From the NCBI GenBank assembly GCA_964463485.1, contig CAYXDO010000018.1, forward strand, positions 1 to 64,000: a stretch of DNA of 64,000 bases. Direction: 5' to 3'. The stretch's first letter is position 1. Each line of letters starts with the position of its first letter. Below the pieces are notes generated by a model. That model searched no databases. It was not told the origin of the DNA and worked only from the letters and a program-made list of their open reading frames with translations. Both the position numbers and the translations under genes were made by a program. The DNA is from CAYXDO01 sp964463485 (GTDB taxonomy: Bacteria; Myxococcota; Kuafuiibacteriia; Kuafuiibacteriales; Kuafuiibacteriaceae). Positions 1-9,420 of the stretch are shown here, piece after piece.

Positions 1-245
1 TCCGAGTCCGAGTCCGAGTCCGAGTCCGATGTCCGAGTCCGATGTCCGAGTCCGAAGTCCGAGTCCGAAGTCCGAGTCCGAAGTCCGATGTCCGAGTCCG
101 AAGTCCGAGTCCGAAGTCCGAGTCCGATGTTCGAGTCCGAAGTCCGAGTCCGATGTCCGAGTCCGATGTCCGAGGTCCGAGGTCCGTGGTCCGAGTCCGA
201 TGTCCGAGTCCGATGTCCGAAGTCCGAGTCCGAAGTCCGAGTTGG
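1..245. repeat. Short-unit tandem repeat (GTCCGA-type minisatellite)
   Basis: The first 245 bases are built from variants of a 6-7 base unit (gtccga, gtccgaa, gtccgat, gtccgag) with almost no other sequence. The array probably continues to the left of the window. Both plus-strand frames stay open and would encode Ser/Glu/Asp/Arg-rich repeats such as SESDVRVRSPSPK, but this follows from the repeat composition and there is no ribosome binding site or conserved domain. It lies just downstream of the LanB gene on the minus strand. It is most likely a slippage-prone intergenic repeat. Confidence 0.9.
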
Positions 246-287
246 TCATCGGGCTACGACGTAGCCGCACCCAGGCGAGGGGCCTAC

Positions 288-3200
288 CTACTCGAGTCCC
301 TTTTGCCGGACTTGGGCCGACCGAGACTCATACAGCCGCTCGAGATCGTAGTAGATGATGAGCTCGGCTCGGCGGTGCTCGAATCGCAGCAAGCGATTGA
401 CGAACATGTGAGCGTAGGCTCCTGCGCGGTCCTCGCGGTCCGCGGAGATTCTCCCCAGGTCCTCCAGCCGAGCGAGCCTCCTTCGAACGGGTCCGAGCTC
501 GCTCGTTCGGTCGGCGAAGTGAGTCATGAACGCGGCAGAGTCGGTCGAGTCGAGGAGCTTCGACAGACGAGGCCGTTCGCCACGAAACCGGTCAGCGAGG
601 GCTCGCTGTCGAGACGCCGTCGGTGCGACTTCCTTCTCGAACGATCCGCGAAGAGTCCGCGCGAGGTCGAGTCTTCCGGTCTCCTCCACGCCAAGGGCGG
701 ACCACAGTGCGCTCACGCCTGCGACCGCAATTCTCAGGCGCTCTTCGGTGTCGTCTCTCCGCGAGAGCCCCTCCAGGATCGCCAGTACACACCGGCTGTC
801 GGCGTGGAACAGGCGTTCGGTCGCCGTCATCGCCTCCGGTCCGTAGCGCTCGAGCTCCCGTTCGTACGTGCCGAGCTCGAGCGTTCGAATTCTGAGCTCA
901 CTCGAGGGATCTGTGAGTGACTCGGCGAAGCGGCCGAGTCGCGAAATCACGCGGCCGGCTAGCGACCTCGATCGGGCGCGGAGTCTCAATCTCAGATGCC
1001 ACTTAGGGTCGCCGTAGCGGACGAAGAACCAGCGGTCGATGAGTTGACTCTCCGCGAGGGCGCGGATCCACCCTCCGAGGCGAGTGGCAAGAAGGTCGTC
1101 CACCGCCGCCGGGCTGGCATACAGCTTCGCGAACACCCAGGGGGAGCCGGGAAGTAAAATTCGTCGGACGGGCTCTCGTCGGACAGTCGGCACGTCCGTA
1201 GCGGAGACCGGCGCACCGAGCTCGACCCGAGGCTTCGGGACCTCCTCTCGACGAGTCTGCGTGAACGTGATGACCAGGTCATGAACGAATCGACCCTCGG
1301 GTCCTCTGAGCACCGGACCCGAGGACGAGAAGGCCTCGGTGAGCAACGCGGACGGTCGTCCTGTACAAGACTGACACAGAATGTGAATGGAGAGGACATC
1401 GTCGAGATCTAGGATCAGAAAAGTATCGAGCTCCACGAGGTGGACCATTCGAGGCACGCCCAACTCATCACGGAGCTGCCGGACGAGTCGCACTCTCGCC
1501 GAGTCCGTCTTGGCGTTCGCCAGCCGCTCGGTCCAGGATCCATCCAGGCGCCATCGGGCCAGCGCCAAGACGGTCTTTCGGTAGCGAACTCTCGGGAGCG
1601 CGCGGGTCGTGGCGAGGAGCCCCCACTCGAAGCCGAAGACCGTCGCGAGCCCCTCGATTTGGAGGGAGCCCAGGAATCGAAAGAGGGGTGAGCATGACTT
1701 GTGCCTGAAGTTGAGCGCGCTCGTGAGTCGCGGCACCACCTCGAGACCTCGCGATCGAGAGTAGAGGACGAAGCGCCCGTTTCGCACCGAAACCACCAAG
1801 TCGGACAGCGGAATTCGACTGGCTATGGGTCCGCTGCCGCGTGCCAGAATTGGGATTTCGTGAGCACGGAAGACCGGTCGAACGACGAGGTTCGAAAGCG
1901 ATGGGTCCGGCGAGGTGACCAGCTCCGCGAAGAGCACGCCAGGACGTTCGGCTTCTTCGGACCGGATGATTTCTTCTACCAGCGGGGCTAGGCGAGGGTC
2001 TGAATGACAGAATCGCCCGAGCGTCGTCGCGCCGGAGGGACCATGTTGGCCACCTAGGTGAAGGCGGAAGTCACCTCGGCGAAGGGCATCCTCGGAGGCT
2101 GCTGCGAGGCTCGCCATCACACCGAAGCTCCCTGGCAATGGCTTTTGGTCGGGCCCGCGAAGGGCGTCGAGCGTGGCCAACTCCCCCTCGACGATCTCGA
2201 TTTCGTCCTGGTGTTGGGCGCGAGCCGCGAGGGTCCGCTCGAGGAGCCATGAATCCGTGGGGGCCCAGGGGATCGGAGCGTTGGGCTCGATCGGCGGATA
2301 ACTCGGCCCGGAGCTCTCGTCGAACACCTCCGTCAAAGGCACCGAGCGACCCTCGTAGCGATCCACGAAGCGCTTCCTGAAGACCTCGAGCTCATCGGAG
2401 CTCGGGGTTCGGTGGAATCGTCGCAAGACGCCGACGGCGCGCGCCAACTCATCGACGACTTCATGCGAGAGGGTGAGCTTGGTCGCCGGCTTCACGAGGT
2501 CGACGTGAAACGCGTGGGGGAGCTCGACCGATCCGCTGAGCTCTCCGAGCGACTCGAAGAGCTGCCGGAAGGCATGAGTTGGTCGACCCACCGATTGTTG
2601 GTCGAGCCTTCGTAGCTCGGCTCGAAAGCGAGAGACTACGGCTCCTCCCCTCGCTCTTTCTGCGGCCCCTTCTGCGGAGCTCGGGGACAAGCCGTCGAGT
2701 CGGTCGGCGAGCAGGTCGAGCGGCTCCGGGCCGGTGATCGCGGGCTCGAGCTCACTTCGCAGGAGCCCTCGTTCGACGAGGCCGCGGACGAAGGCCGTGG
2801 CCTCCTCAGGATCGGCGTCCGCAGCGAGCTGGACGGCCGTGGCGAGCTCCTCGAGGGTGGCGAGCGGGCCGGCGCGATCCAAGGCCGCGTCGAGGTACTC
2901 CGATCGCTCTGCGGATTTTTGCGATTTTGCGCGGTCGACGTACCGAACACGCGACCCGCGGCGCTCGACGGTCACAGCAGGTCGGAATCGGAGCCGCCGC
3001 TCTAGCGCTGGGTCCGATTCCAGGTGCTCGACCACGGTCGACAGGAGCGAGAGCTCGAGGTGAGTGCTGGGTCGGTAGGCTTGCCTCGGAGGGAGCTCGA
3101 GGGAGGACTCTTCGGAGACCACGCCGATCGAGATCCCGGCGAACAGGCCGAAGGGGCTCGGGCGTCCGCACATGCGCGCGAAGTATTTGGCGAGGGTGAG

Positions 3201-3500
3201 CTCGAGCTTGGGGGAAGGAGCTTCGGTCGCGAGCCACCTGTCGAGCGCGCTGCCAAGGTCAGGAGAGGCAAAAAAGATCGCCTCTTTGACCTCGGGTCGC
3301 TGGGCCAAGCCTCTCAGGCGCCGTCGAACGAGGGTGCGATCGGACGCTACCGACTCGTCGAGCTCGTCAGGGCGCGCATGAGGGGCAGAGAGCCCTTCCC
3401 GGAGGGCGAGGAGCTCATCGTAGGGAAGGAGCGGCGAGCGAAGGACGAAGTGAGTCGAGGGCTGGTAGTCCTGAGTCCTCGAGCTCTTCGTCTGACTCAT
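288..3500 (-). CDS. Lantibiotic dehydratase (LanB), full length
   Basis: About 1070 residues, the size of a full class I LanB dehydratase. The N-terminal part begins soon after the start with the family-typical FVLRSPLLPYDELL and forms the long glutamylation domain. The last ~280 residues match the SpaB C-terminal (thiopeptide-type) elimination domain, with WFFVRYGDPKWHLRLRLRA as the clearest signature. Known LanB enzymes use glutamyl-tRNA to activate Ser/Thr of a precursor peptide and then eliminate glutamate to give dehydro-amino acids. I place the start at ATG 3500, 7 bases after the stop of the upstream hydrolase; an in-frame ATG at 3536 would overlap that gene. No LanC cyclase, transporter or obvious precursor peptide is visible in this window, so the substrate is unknown. 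Confidence 0.9.
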   Translation of the reverse strand: MSQTKSSRTQDYQPSTHFVLRSPLLPYDELLALREGLSAPHARPDELDESVASDRTLVRRRLRGLAQRPEVKEAIFFASPDLGSALDRWLATEAPSPKLELTLAKYFARMCGRPSPFGLFAGISIGVVSEESSLELPPRQAYRPSTHLELSLLSTVVEHLESDPALERRLRFRPAVTVERRGSRVRYVDRAKSQKSAERSEYLDAALDRAGPLATLEELATAVQLAADADPEEATAFVRGLVERGLLRSELEPAITGPEPLDLLADRLDGLSPSSAEGAAERARGGAVVSRFRAELRRLDQQSVGRPTHAFRQLFESLGELSGSVELPHAFHVDLVKPATKLTLSHEVVDELARAVGVLRRFHRTPSSDELEVFRKRFVDRYEGRSVPLTEVFDESSGPSYPPIEPNAPIPWAPTDSWLLERTLAARAQHQDEIEIVEGELATLDALRGPDQKPLPGSFGVMASLAAASEDALRRGDFRLHLGGQHGPSGATTLGRFCHSDPRLAPLVEEIIRSEEAERPGVLFAELVTSPDPSLSNLVVRPVFRAHEIPILARGSGPIASRIPLSDLVVSVRNGRFVLYSRSRGLEVVPRLTSALNFRHKSCSPLFRFLGSLQIEGLATVFGFEWGLLATTRALPRVRYRKTVLALARWRLDGSWTERLANAKTDSARVRLVRQLRDELGVPRMVHLVELDTFLILDLDDVLSIHILCQSCTGRPSALLTEAFSSSGPVLRGPEGRFVHDLVITFTQTRREEVPKPRVELGAPVSATDVPTVRREPVRRILLPGSPWVFAKLYASPAAVDDLLATRLGGWIRALAESQLIDRWFFVRYGDPKWHLRLRLRARSRSLAGRVISRLGRFAESLTDPSSELRIRTLELGTYERELERYGPEAMTATERLFHADSRCVLAILEGLSRRDDTEERLRIAVAGVSALWSALGVEETGRLDLARTLRGSFEKEVAPTASRQRALADRFRGERPRLSKLLDSTDSAAFMTHFADRTSELGPVRRRLARLEDLGRISADREDRAGAYAHMFVNRLLRFEHRRAELIIYYDLERLYESRSAQVRQKGLE

Positions 3501-3507
3501 GACTTGG

Positions 3508-5670
3508 TCAAGGAGCGGCCGACGCAGCGGCGTCAAGCTTGGGCGCGCCGGCGCCGGTGACCATGCGCAGAGAGGTCAGGCTCAGGACGACCGGGATGGT
3601 GCGTCCGGCCTCTACGAGCGCTAGGTGGTCGTAAGGAGGCTGAATCACATCGACGTTTCCGCGGACATGCTGCGCCTGCGCCTGCTTCTGAACGTTGCGC
3701 TGGAACTCCTTGGCTCGGTCGGTGGTGTCGACCGAGACCAGGACGAGGTGGCGCTTGGGACGGGCGAACAGCCACGCCTGAAAAGCTTCGCCCTGATTGT
3801 ACAGCCCGTCGAGCAGGACGATTTGGTCGAGTCGGTCAAACTCCAGCCAGTCCGCGATCGTGCGAAAGCCGCCGCTGTGTCCGAGCGCCACGACCGGACC
3901 TCTGGGGAGCTTGAAGGTCCCGAGCCGCTCGATCTCGCCCAACAGCGCCCCGAGGTCGGCGTGGAACACGTCTTCCTCGTCCGAGGCGGGAGCGTCGGGC
4001 ACGATGAAGACGGCGTTCCGTTTGCTCGTTTCGAACTGCTTTGCCAGCCCGTGTTGCTCCCAGGCCTGGTCGGCCGCCACATGGTACCCATGTACGTAGA
4101 CTACCGTCCCGGCGGCTTTCTGGCTGTAAAGTCGGGGCAGCCAAACGTGCGCGGCGCCTCGGGAGGTGATGAGTCGCAGATGTTTGCCACCCAAGACTTC
4201 GTCGGAGAGTGTGAGTCGCGGGGGGCCAGCATCGTCACGAGCGACACTCGTCGAGGTCGCCGCGGGTTCGAGCTCGGATTCAGACTCACTCTCGGCTGCC
4301 ACGAGGGTCGGCCGAGCAACTGGCAGAGTACGGTGGTCCTTTGGCGGAGCCGGGTTGGGTGCCGGCTGTTTGACCGCCGGCTGTTTGACCGGCCGAGGCG
4401 CTTTGTCGGTCGGCGCCTCCTCGAGGCGAGTCATTTTTTGCGGCGTCGGCTCGAGCTTGGGGGCCATTGGAGGCTCGGGCTTCGCGGGCTCGATGTCCTC
4501 CGCGCTCTCCCGCTCGGTGACGACGAGGTGGTAGTGCTTGCCGGGGCTCCCGTCGATGTACCCATACCGGAACGGCAAGGGTTTGATCGTGTTGTCTCGA
4601 AAGAGCCGCCGGAAGCCCTCGGCGTGGCGCTGGCTCGAGTTGAGGAAGGGTTGCTCGAAGGCCCCGTACGCCTTCATCTTCAGACCAGCGGATTGGGCAA
4701 ACGCGGGCGGGATGCCGGTGCTGTCGGAGACCATGACGACGAGGTTGTCGATCAGATAATTTCTGATGTTCGAGAAGTGATCACGCCAGAGCAGGTAGCT
4801 CGCGGCTTTCGTCATCGCCGAGACCTTGCCCTTGGCACCGAGGAACCTACCGATCGGCGAGTCCTTCGAGAAGCCGGTGTTCGAGAGGTCCGCTCCGAAG
4901 TGATGATGAGTACGGACCGGGGCAGACGGATCGCCCTTTTTTCTGAAAGTGATCTCTGAATCGGCGAAGGCAGGAGAGAAATCGGGAGATACCCAAGCGC
5001 TTCGTACCTTCTTTCCGGGCTGGACGTCCAGCGCTTGAATCTCGTCCGTAGAGAGTGCGTGGAGGGTTCCATCGGGCTCCGGACGAACGTAGCGCAGGCC
5101 GATGGGTTCATAGCCGTGAACGGCGAGCGCGATCATGAACAGCGCGATTTGGCCGGGGACCTCTCCTCGTTGGAGTTTCTGGAGGTTCTCGGTTTTGCTA
5201 TCGTTGTAGTGAAGGAGCCCCGCGCTCATGGATCGGACGAGGGCGAGGGAGGTCTCGAGGCTCTTCTTGGGTACGCCGACGCGAAGGCGTCGCGGGTCAC
5301 CGGCCTGTTCGAGCGAGAGCGTTGTGACGTCGGTGGCGAGCGGGAAGGTGGTGAGGGCCGAAATCAGGTCTCCGCCTCCGAATGGGTACACGACGGTGGT
5401 CGGCGCGGCGGGGGGGAGCTCGGCGGCGATGTAGTCCTTGGCTCGATCGTACCCTTTTCGGTAGCGCTCGATGCTCGACCGCATTTTCGTGCAGTGGCGC
5501 TCGACGACTTCCGCGTCTAGATTTGCTGGAATGGGTGAGTCGTCCCCGCAGGCCACGACTCTGTAAATCAAGCGAGCGTCTTCGTCGAAGGTCGCGGGAT
5601 CGGCGTGGGCCGTACTATGCAGGAGCCCAAGGGCGAAGATGGTGCGGACGGCTAGGGTCGGTCTGTTCAT
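3508..5670 (-). CDS. Secreted two-part protein with C-terminal alpha/beta-hydrolase domain
   Basis: About 720 residues from ATG 5670, beginning MNRPTLAVRTIFALGLLHST-AHA, a clear Sec signal peptide with an AxA-type cleavage site. The N-terminal ~400 residues are unrecognised. A Pro/Lys-rich linker (KPEPPMAPKLEPTPQK and following) leads to a C-terminal serine hydrolase domain with VVYVHGYH (oxyanion region) and the nucleophile elbow GHSGG. An open frame extends about 340 bases upstream, but the signal peptide fixes the start at 5670. A 14-base direct duplication at the start (5661-5686) creates a five-codon upstream ORF whose TGA overlaps the real ATG. It lies between the vWA lipoprotein and lanB on one strand with short gaps, so it is probably co-transcribed. 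Substrate unknown. Confidence 0.75.
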   Translation of the reverse strand: MNRPTLAVRTIFALGLLHSTAHADPATFDEDARLIYRVVACGDDSPIPANLDAEVVERHCTKMRSSIERYRKGYDRAKDYIAAELPPAAPTTVVYPFGGGDLISALTTFPLATDVTTLSLEQAGDPRRLRVGVPKKSLETSLALVRSMSAGLLHYNDSKTENLQKLQRGEVPGQIALFMIALAVHGYEPIGLRYVRPEPDGTLHALSTDEIQALDVQPGKKVRSAWVSPDFSPAFADSEITFRKKGDPSAPVRTHHHFGADLSNTGFSKDSPIGRFLGAKGKVSAMTKAASYLLWRDHFSNIRNYLIDNLVVMVSDSTGIPPAFAQSAGLKMKAYGAFEQPFLNSSQRHAEGFRRLFRDNTIKPLPFRYGYIDGSPGKHYHLVVTERESAEDIEPAKPEPPMAPKLEPTPQKMTRLEEAPTDKAPRPVKQPAVKQPAPNPAPPKDHRTLPVARPTLVAAESESESELEPAATSTSVARDDAGPPRLTLSDEVLGGKHLRLITSRGAAHVWLPRLYSQKAAGTVVYVHGYHVAADQAWEQHGLAKQFETSKRNAVFIVPDAPASDEEDVFHADLGALLGEIERLGTFKLPRGPVVALGHSGGFRTIADWLEFDRLDQIVLLDGLYNQGEAFQAWLFARPKRHLVLVSVDTTDRAKEFQRNVQKQAQAQHVRGNVDVIQPPYDHLALVEAGRTIPVVLSLTSLRMVTGAGAPKLDAAASAAP

Positions 5671-5717
5671 GACGGTCTGTTCATGAGATCGGTTCGGAAT
5701 TGGCCCTTCTCGGGGCC

Positions 5718-6752
5718 TCAGTTGGGGGGGAGGAGCAGGGCGGACAGAGTATCGCGGGCCTCTCGCATGGCGGCTTCGCGCGTGGTTTGCGAACCCGCGC
5801 CGGTGACGTTGCCGATGCCGAACTCGGGTGGGAGCAAATATTCGAGGTTGTCGTAGGCTGGCTGCGACAAGCCGATGGCGAACGTATAGATGTCGTCGCT
5901 CGGGTCGCCCACGGACGCGTAGATGGCGGTTTGGGCGTCTTCGGGGCGGAGCTTCGAACCGGCTTGACCGGATCCGAGGATGAGGAGCATGGCCGGTTTC
6001 TTTCCGCACACCGCCTGAGTGCGCAGGGTGCGGGCGGCTTTGGTGACTCCGTCGTAGAGCACGGGCAGGCCCGAGTGACCATTCAGGAGCTCGGAGACCG
6101 CGATGCGGACCGACTCGCGATCGGGGGTGCTAGGTACGCGGACTTGCACGGAGTCACTCGGGCCGAAAGTCACGAGGCCGTAGGACGTCCCATCGAGGAA
6201 GGCCGTCTCGGCGAGGATGGTGTCGCGGAGGAGGTCGATGTGATGGCGCTCAGGGTCGGCGATGACCGCCTGCTGGGAAGCGTCGACGACGAGCATGAGA
6301 TCGAGGCGCGCGGGGACGCTCTGGCATTTGGGCAGGGCTCGGAGCTCGAGGTCGATGGATCGGCCAGCGGACCCATCGAGGCTCACCAGGATGCAGCCTC
6401 GTCCGACCTGGTTCTGTTCGCCGTCCAACGCTGCCACATCGAGGGCGATGGGGCTCCCTTTCGGAAAGCTGGCGAGGACGTCGGCGATCGGGTCGACCGG
6501 GTAGTGCGCGGTCGTGTGGGCGACGACTTTCTCGTCCGTTCCAGGGGCGTTGTGGGGGCGAGAGAGGATTTTTTCGCAGTCACCACCGGACACGGCGGAG
6601 ATGTCGAGCTCACGCACGTCCGCTTCGACGACCTCGTCCAGGAAGAAGGCATGGAGCACGTCCGGTTCGCGGGCGCAGGACGTGGCGATCGTACAGGCGG
6701 CGATCAGCGGCGCGGTGAGGGGAAGGCGCCCTTCGGAGCTGCGAGGGAACAT
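5718..6752 (-). CDS. Lipoprotein with von Willebrand factor A-like domain
   Basis: About 344 residues from ATG 6752; an in-frame ATG at 6803 would place a charged extension before the signal sequence. The N-terminus is a lipoprotein signal peptide ending in an ATSC lipobox, so the mature protein is probably membrane-anchored. The central region carries a vWA fold: LDLMLVVDASQQ is the first strand and metal site, then an amphipathic helix region and MLLILGSGQAG. The metal-ion-dependent adhesion site is incomplete, since the expected DxSxS reads DASQQ, so metal binding is doubtful. It lies 82 bases after the Clp-type ATPase gene and 47 bases before the hydrolase gene. Confidence 0.7.
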   Translation of the reverse strand: MFPRSSEGRLPLTAPLIAACTIATSCAREPDVLHAFFLDEVVEADVRELDISAVSGGDCEKILSRPHNAPGTDEKVVAHTTAHYPVDPIADVLASFPKGSPIALDVAALDGEQNQVGRGCILVSLDGSAGRSIDLELRALPKCQSVPARLDLMLVVDASQQAVIADPERHHIDLLRDTILAETAFLDGTSYGLVTFGPSDSVQVRVPSTPDRESVRIAVSELLNGHSGLPVLYDGVTKAARTLRTQAVCGKKPAMLLILGSGQAGSKLRPEDAQTAIYASVGDPSDDIYTFAIGLSQPAYDNLEYLLPPEFGIGNVTGAGSQTTREAAMREARDTLSALLLPPN

Positions 6753-6834
6753 TTCATTCGAGTCTACTGCGCTTCGGCTGGGAGTCGATAGTTTGTGACG
6801 CACGGTGAGTTTGTGCTCGCCGGAGCAAGCACCG

Positions 6835-9396
6835 TCACAGCCGCATCGGCCGTTGGCTGAGTGAGGTGCGGTCGTCGCTGGGTCCGGCGTAGAAGGTCAG
6901 CCCGCCGTTTTCTCGAGTCGAGACGAGGATGTGCTCCCCGGCGTGGATTCGGCCTTCGAGGATCCGGGACGCGATCGGGGACTCGACGATTCGCGCGAAA
7001 ACCTGACGCATGGGCCGCGCTCCGAACCGCGCGTCGAAGCCACCTTGGTGTACGACGTACTCGAGCGCGCCGTCGTCCAGGGTGAAACCGATGCCGCGCT
7101 CGTCGGACAACTTGAGGCTCGAAGCGCGAGCGATTCTTCGCGCGATCTCCCGCGCCTCACCGCGTGTCAGCGGGGCGTAAACGAGCCGTTCCTCTACGCG
7201 CCCATAGAGCTCCGGAGGCATCGAGCGTTTGGCTCGTTCGAGGACCGCCCGCTCCTGAGCTTCCAGACGCTCCGCTTTCTCCGCTTTGGCGGGGAGCTCC
7301 GCCGTCTCGGATCGACCCGGGCGCTCGCCGAAACCAATCGACCGCGAGGCATCGAAGAGCTCCGCGCCGAGGTTGGAGGTCATGACGATGATCGTCTCGC
7401 AGAAGGAGACGGACTGGCCTTTGGAGTCGGTGACTCTTCCTTCGTCGAGGACCTGAAGGAAGATCTGCAGCACGTCGCGGTGGGCTTTTTCGATCTCGTC
7501 CAACAACAGCACGCAGCTTGGACGTTTGCGGACGGCATCGGAGAGCTGTCCGCCGGCGTCGTGTCCCACGTAGCCGGGAGGAGCGCCGACGAGGCGAGCG
7601 ATCGAGTGGCCTTCGGAGTACTCGGAGAGATCGAAATGCAGGAGCGCGTCGAGCGATCCGAACAAGATGGACGCGAGCGCTTTGGCGGTCTCGGTCTTGC
7701 CGACTCCGCTCGGGCCGAGCAGCAGGAAGGAGGCTTGCGGGCGCTTGGCCGAGAAGCCCGCGGCGTTTCTGCGCATCACTTCGGCGATTCGTTTGAGCGC
7801 GTCGTCGTGGCCGACGATGTGCTCGGCCAGGAGGCTCTCGAGCTTCAGGAGCCTCTCTTTGTCGGAGGCGAGGATCCGATCTTTGGGAACCTTCGCACGC
7901 TCCGAAACGATGGCCGCGATGTCGGCAGTGCTCACTTGCTGCGAGCCCGAACGCGCTGCGCGGGAGCCTGCGAAATCGATGAGCGCGAGCGCTTTGTCGG
8001 GGAGCTGTCCTTCGGGGATGAAGCGCGACGACATCTTCACTGCGGCCGAGACGGCGCCGTCCTCGTAGTGAACGCCGTGATGTTTGGCGAACGCCGGAAG
8101 CACGAAGCGAATCATCTGCTCGGCCTCGCTCGGGGAGGGCTCGGACACTTGGACCGGATAGAACCGGCGTTTGAGCGCGGGATCGGACTCGATGTGTTTT
8201 TTCCACTCCGCGGGTGTCGTGGCGCCGATGCAAGGGAAGGCGCCGCGGGCGAGCGCGGTCTTGAGCTCGTTGGCCGCGTCGAGCGCGCCGTCTCCGGAGG
8301 CGCCGGCGCCGACGAGGGTGTGGAGCTCGTCGAAGAAGATGACGATACGACCTTCGGAGCGCTCGACTTCCTCTTTGATGCCCTTGAGCTTCTCGCTGAA
8401 GGCACCGCGGAAGTGAGTCCCGACGAGCAGCGATCCGACGTCGAGCTCGAGGACGATTCTGTCGCCGAGGGACCCGCCGAGGCGAGTCAGTTTTTCGGCG
8501 AGGCACTCGACGATCGCGGTCTTGCCGACGCCGGGCTCACCGATGAGACAGGGGTTGTTGGAGAATCGTTTGCCGAGGATGTCGATCAAGGCTTCGATCT
8601 CGCGATCGCGGCCGACGATCGACTCGATGCGCCCCTCGAGGGCCTCTACGCTGAGGTTGCGGGCGAGGCTGGTGAGCCACGGATAGCGGCTGGGAGACAG
8701 CCGGTAGCGACCTGCGGGGTCGTCGTCGTCGAGGGGCTCGAGGTCGTCTTCGAGGTCGTCGATGTCGGCGGTGGGCACGAGGAGGGCCTCGGGCTCCAAG
8801 AGGGAGACTCGTTCGGCGGGGGTGGGCACGAGGGTCGCGTGGGAGACGCCGGGTCGGACCGTGAGCTCGTCATGTCCGTAGGTGGAGGGCCTTTCGGTCC
8901 GAAGGGAAGGTGAGTAGTCCCAAGGCGACTCTGAGCGTTGCGGTCGCTCGGTAGGTTCATGGGCGCCGGGCGTGCTCGCGAGCTCGACCATCCAGCGCGG
9001 CATGACGCGGGTGAGCACGCGCAGAGCTCCGGACTTGATCACGTCGATGGGCGTACCGGCGTCCACGAGCAATCTTCGCGCCGCGGATCTCGGCGATTCG
9101 ATGACGGCGACGAGCAGGTGAAGGCAATCCGCATGGGGCGAGCCGCAACTGGCAGCCAAGCTTTCGGCTTTCTTGAGCACCAACGGCATGAGCTCGGCGC
9201 TTTCGGAAAGGTCACCGGAGGCATGGACGAGTAGGCGATCCTCGTCGATCCCTCTTTCGAGCAAGAAAGACTCTGCCGAGTTGCGGGTCGTGAACATCGC
9301 GAGCAGCACGTGCCCGGAGGTCATGGGTTGGTCGGTCGCGCCCGCGATGTCGGCAGCTTCAGCGAGGACCTTGGACAAGGCGTCGGAGCGGGTCAT
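6835..9396 (-). CDS. ClpA/ClpB/ClpC-type AAA+ unfoldase
   Basis: 853 residues with the class I Clp/Hsp100 plan. An N-terminal Clp repeat domain (about 1-140) is followed by an acidic linker rich in Asp/Glu (about 200-230). The first AAA+ module has Walker A GEPGVGKT near residue 286 and Walker B IVIFFDELHTLVGAG. The second AAA+ module has Walker A GPSGVGKT and Walker B CVLLLDEIEKAHRD. The missing ClpB-length middle coiled coil and the overall length favour a ClpA/ClpC-like protein, but I cannot see a ClpP-binding loop. It would unfold substrates using ATP. It is the first gene of the minus-strand run leading to lanB. The acidic linker is longer than usual, and the genome may well hold another housekeeping Clp ATPase. 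Confidence 0.9.
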   Translation of the reverse strand: MTRSDALSKVLAEAADIAGATDQPMTSGHVLLAMFTTRNSAESFLLERGIDEDRLLVHASGDLSESAELMPLVLKKAESLAASCGSPHADCLHLLVAVIESPRSAARRLLVDAGTPIDVIKSGALRVLTRVMPRWMVELASTPGAHEPTERPQRSESPWDYSPSLRTERPSTYGHDELTVRPGVSHATLVPTPAERVSLLEPEALLVPTADIDDLEDDLEPLDDDDPAGRYRLSPSRYPWLTSLARNLSVEALEGRIESIVGRDREIEALIDILGKRFSNNPCLIGEPGVGKTAIVECLAEKLTRLGGSLGDRIVLELDVGSLLVGTHFRGAFSEKLKGIKEEVERSEGRIVIFFDELHTLVGAGASGDGALDAANELKTALARGAFPCIGATTPAEWKKHIESDPALKRRFYPVQVSEPSPSEAEQMIRFVLPAFAKHHGVHYEDGAVSAAVKMSSRFIPEGQLPDKALALIDFAGSRAARSGSQQVSTADIAAIVSERAKVPKDRILASDKERLLKLESLLAEHIVGHDDALKRIAEVMRRNAAGFSAKRPQASFLLLGPSGVGKTETAKALASILFGSLDALLHFDLSEYSEGHSIARLVGAPPGYVGHDAGGQLSDAVRKRPSCVLLLDEIEKAHRDVLQIFLQVLDEGRVTDSKGQSVSFCETIIVMTSNLGAELFDASRSIGFGERPGRSETAELPAKAEKAERLEAQERAVLERAKRSMPPELYGRVEERLVYAPLTRGEAREIARRIARASSLKLSDERGIGFTLDDGALEYVVHQGGFDARFGARPMRQVFARIVESPIASRILEGRIHAGEHILVSTRENGGLTFYAGPSDDRTSLSQRPMRL

Positions 9397-9420
9397 GGAG
9401 AGGCGAGGTCTCTTCCATAC

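Noticed and set aside
1..245. CRISPR array
   Set aside because: Units of 6-7 bases without spacers; no cas genes anywhere in the window.
29..920. Plus-strand open frames over the repeat and the LanB 3' end
   Set aside because: They are made of the short repeat plus the antisense of LanB, and lack a ribosome binding site.
3625..4959. Long plus-strand frame opposite the secreted hydrolase
   Set aside because: High-GC antisense shadow; the minus-strand gene has a signal peptide and hydrolase motifs.
6931..8913. 660-codon plus-strand frame opposite the Clp-type gene
   Set aside because: Antisense shadow of clear AAA+ motifs; the translation has no domain.
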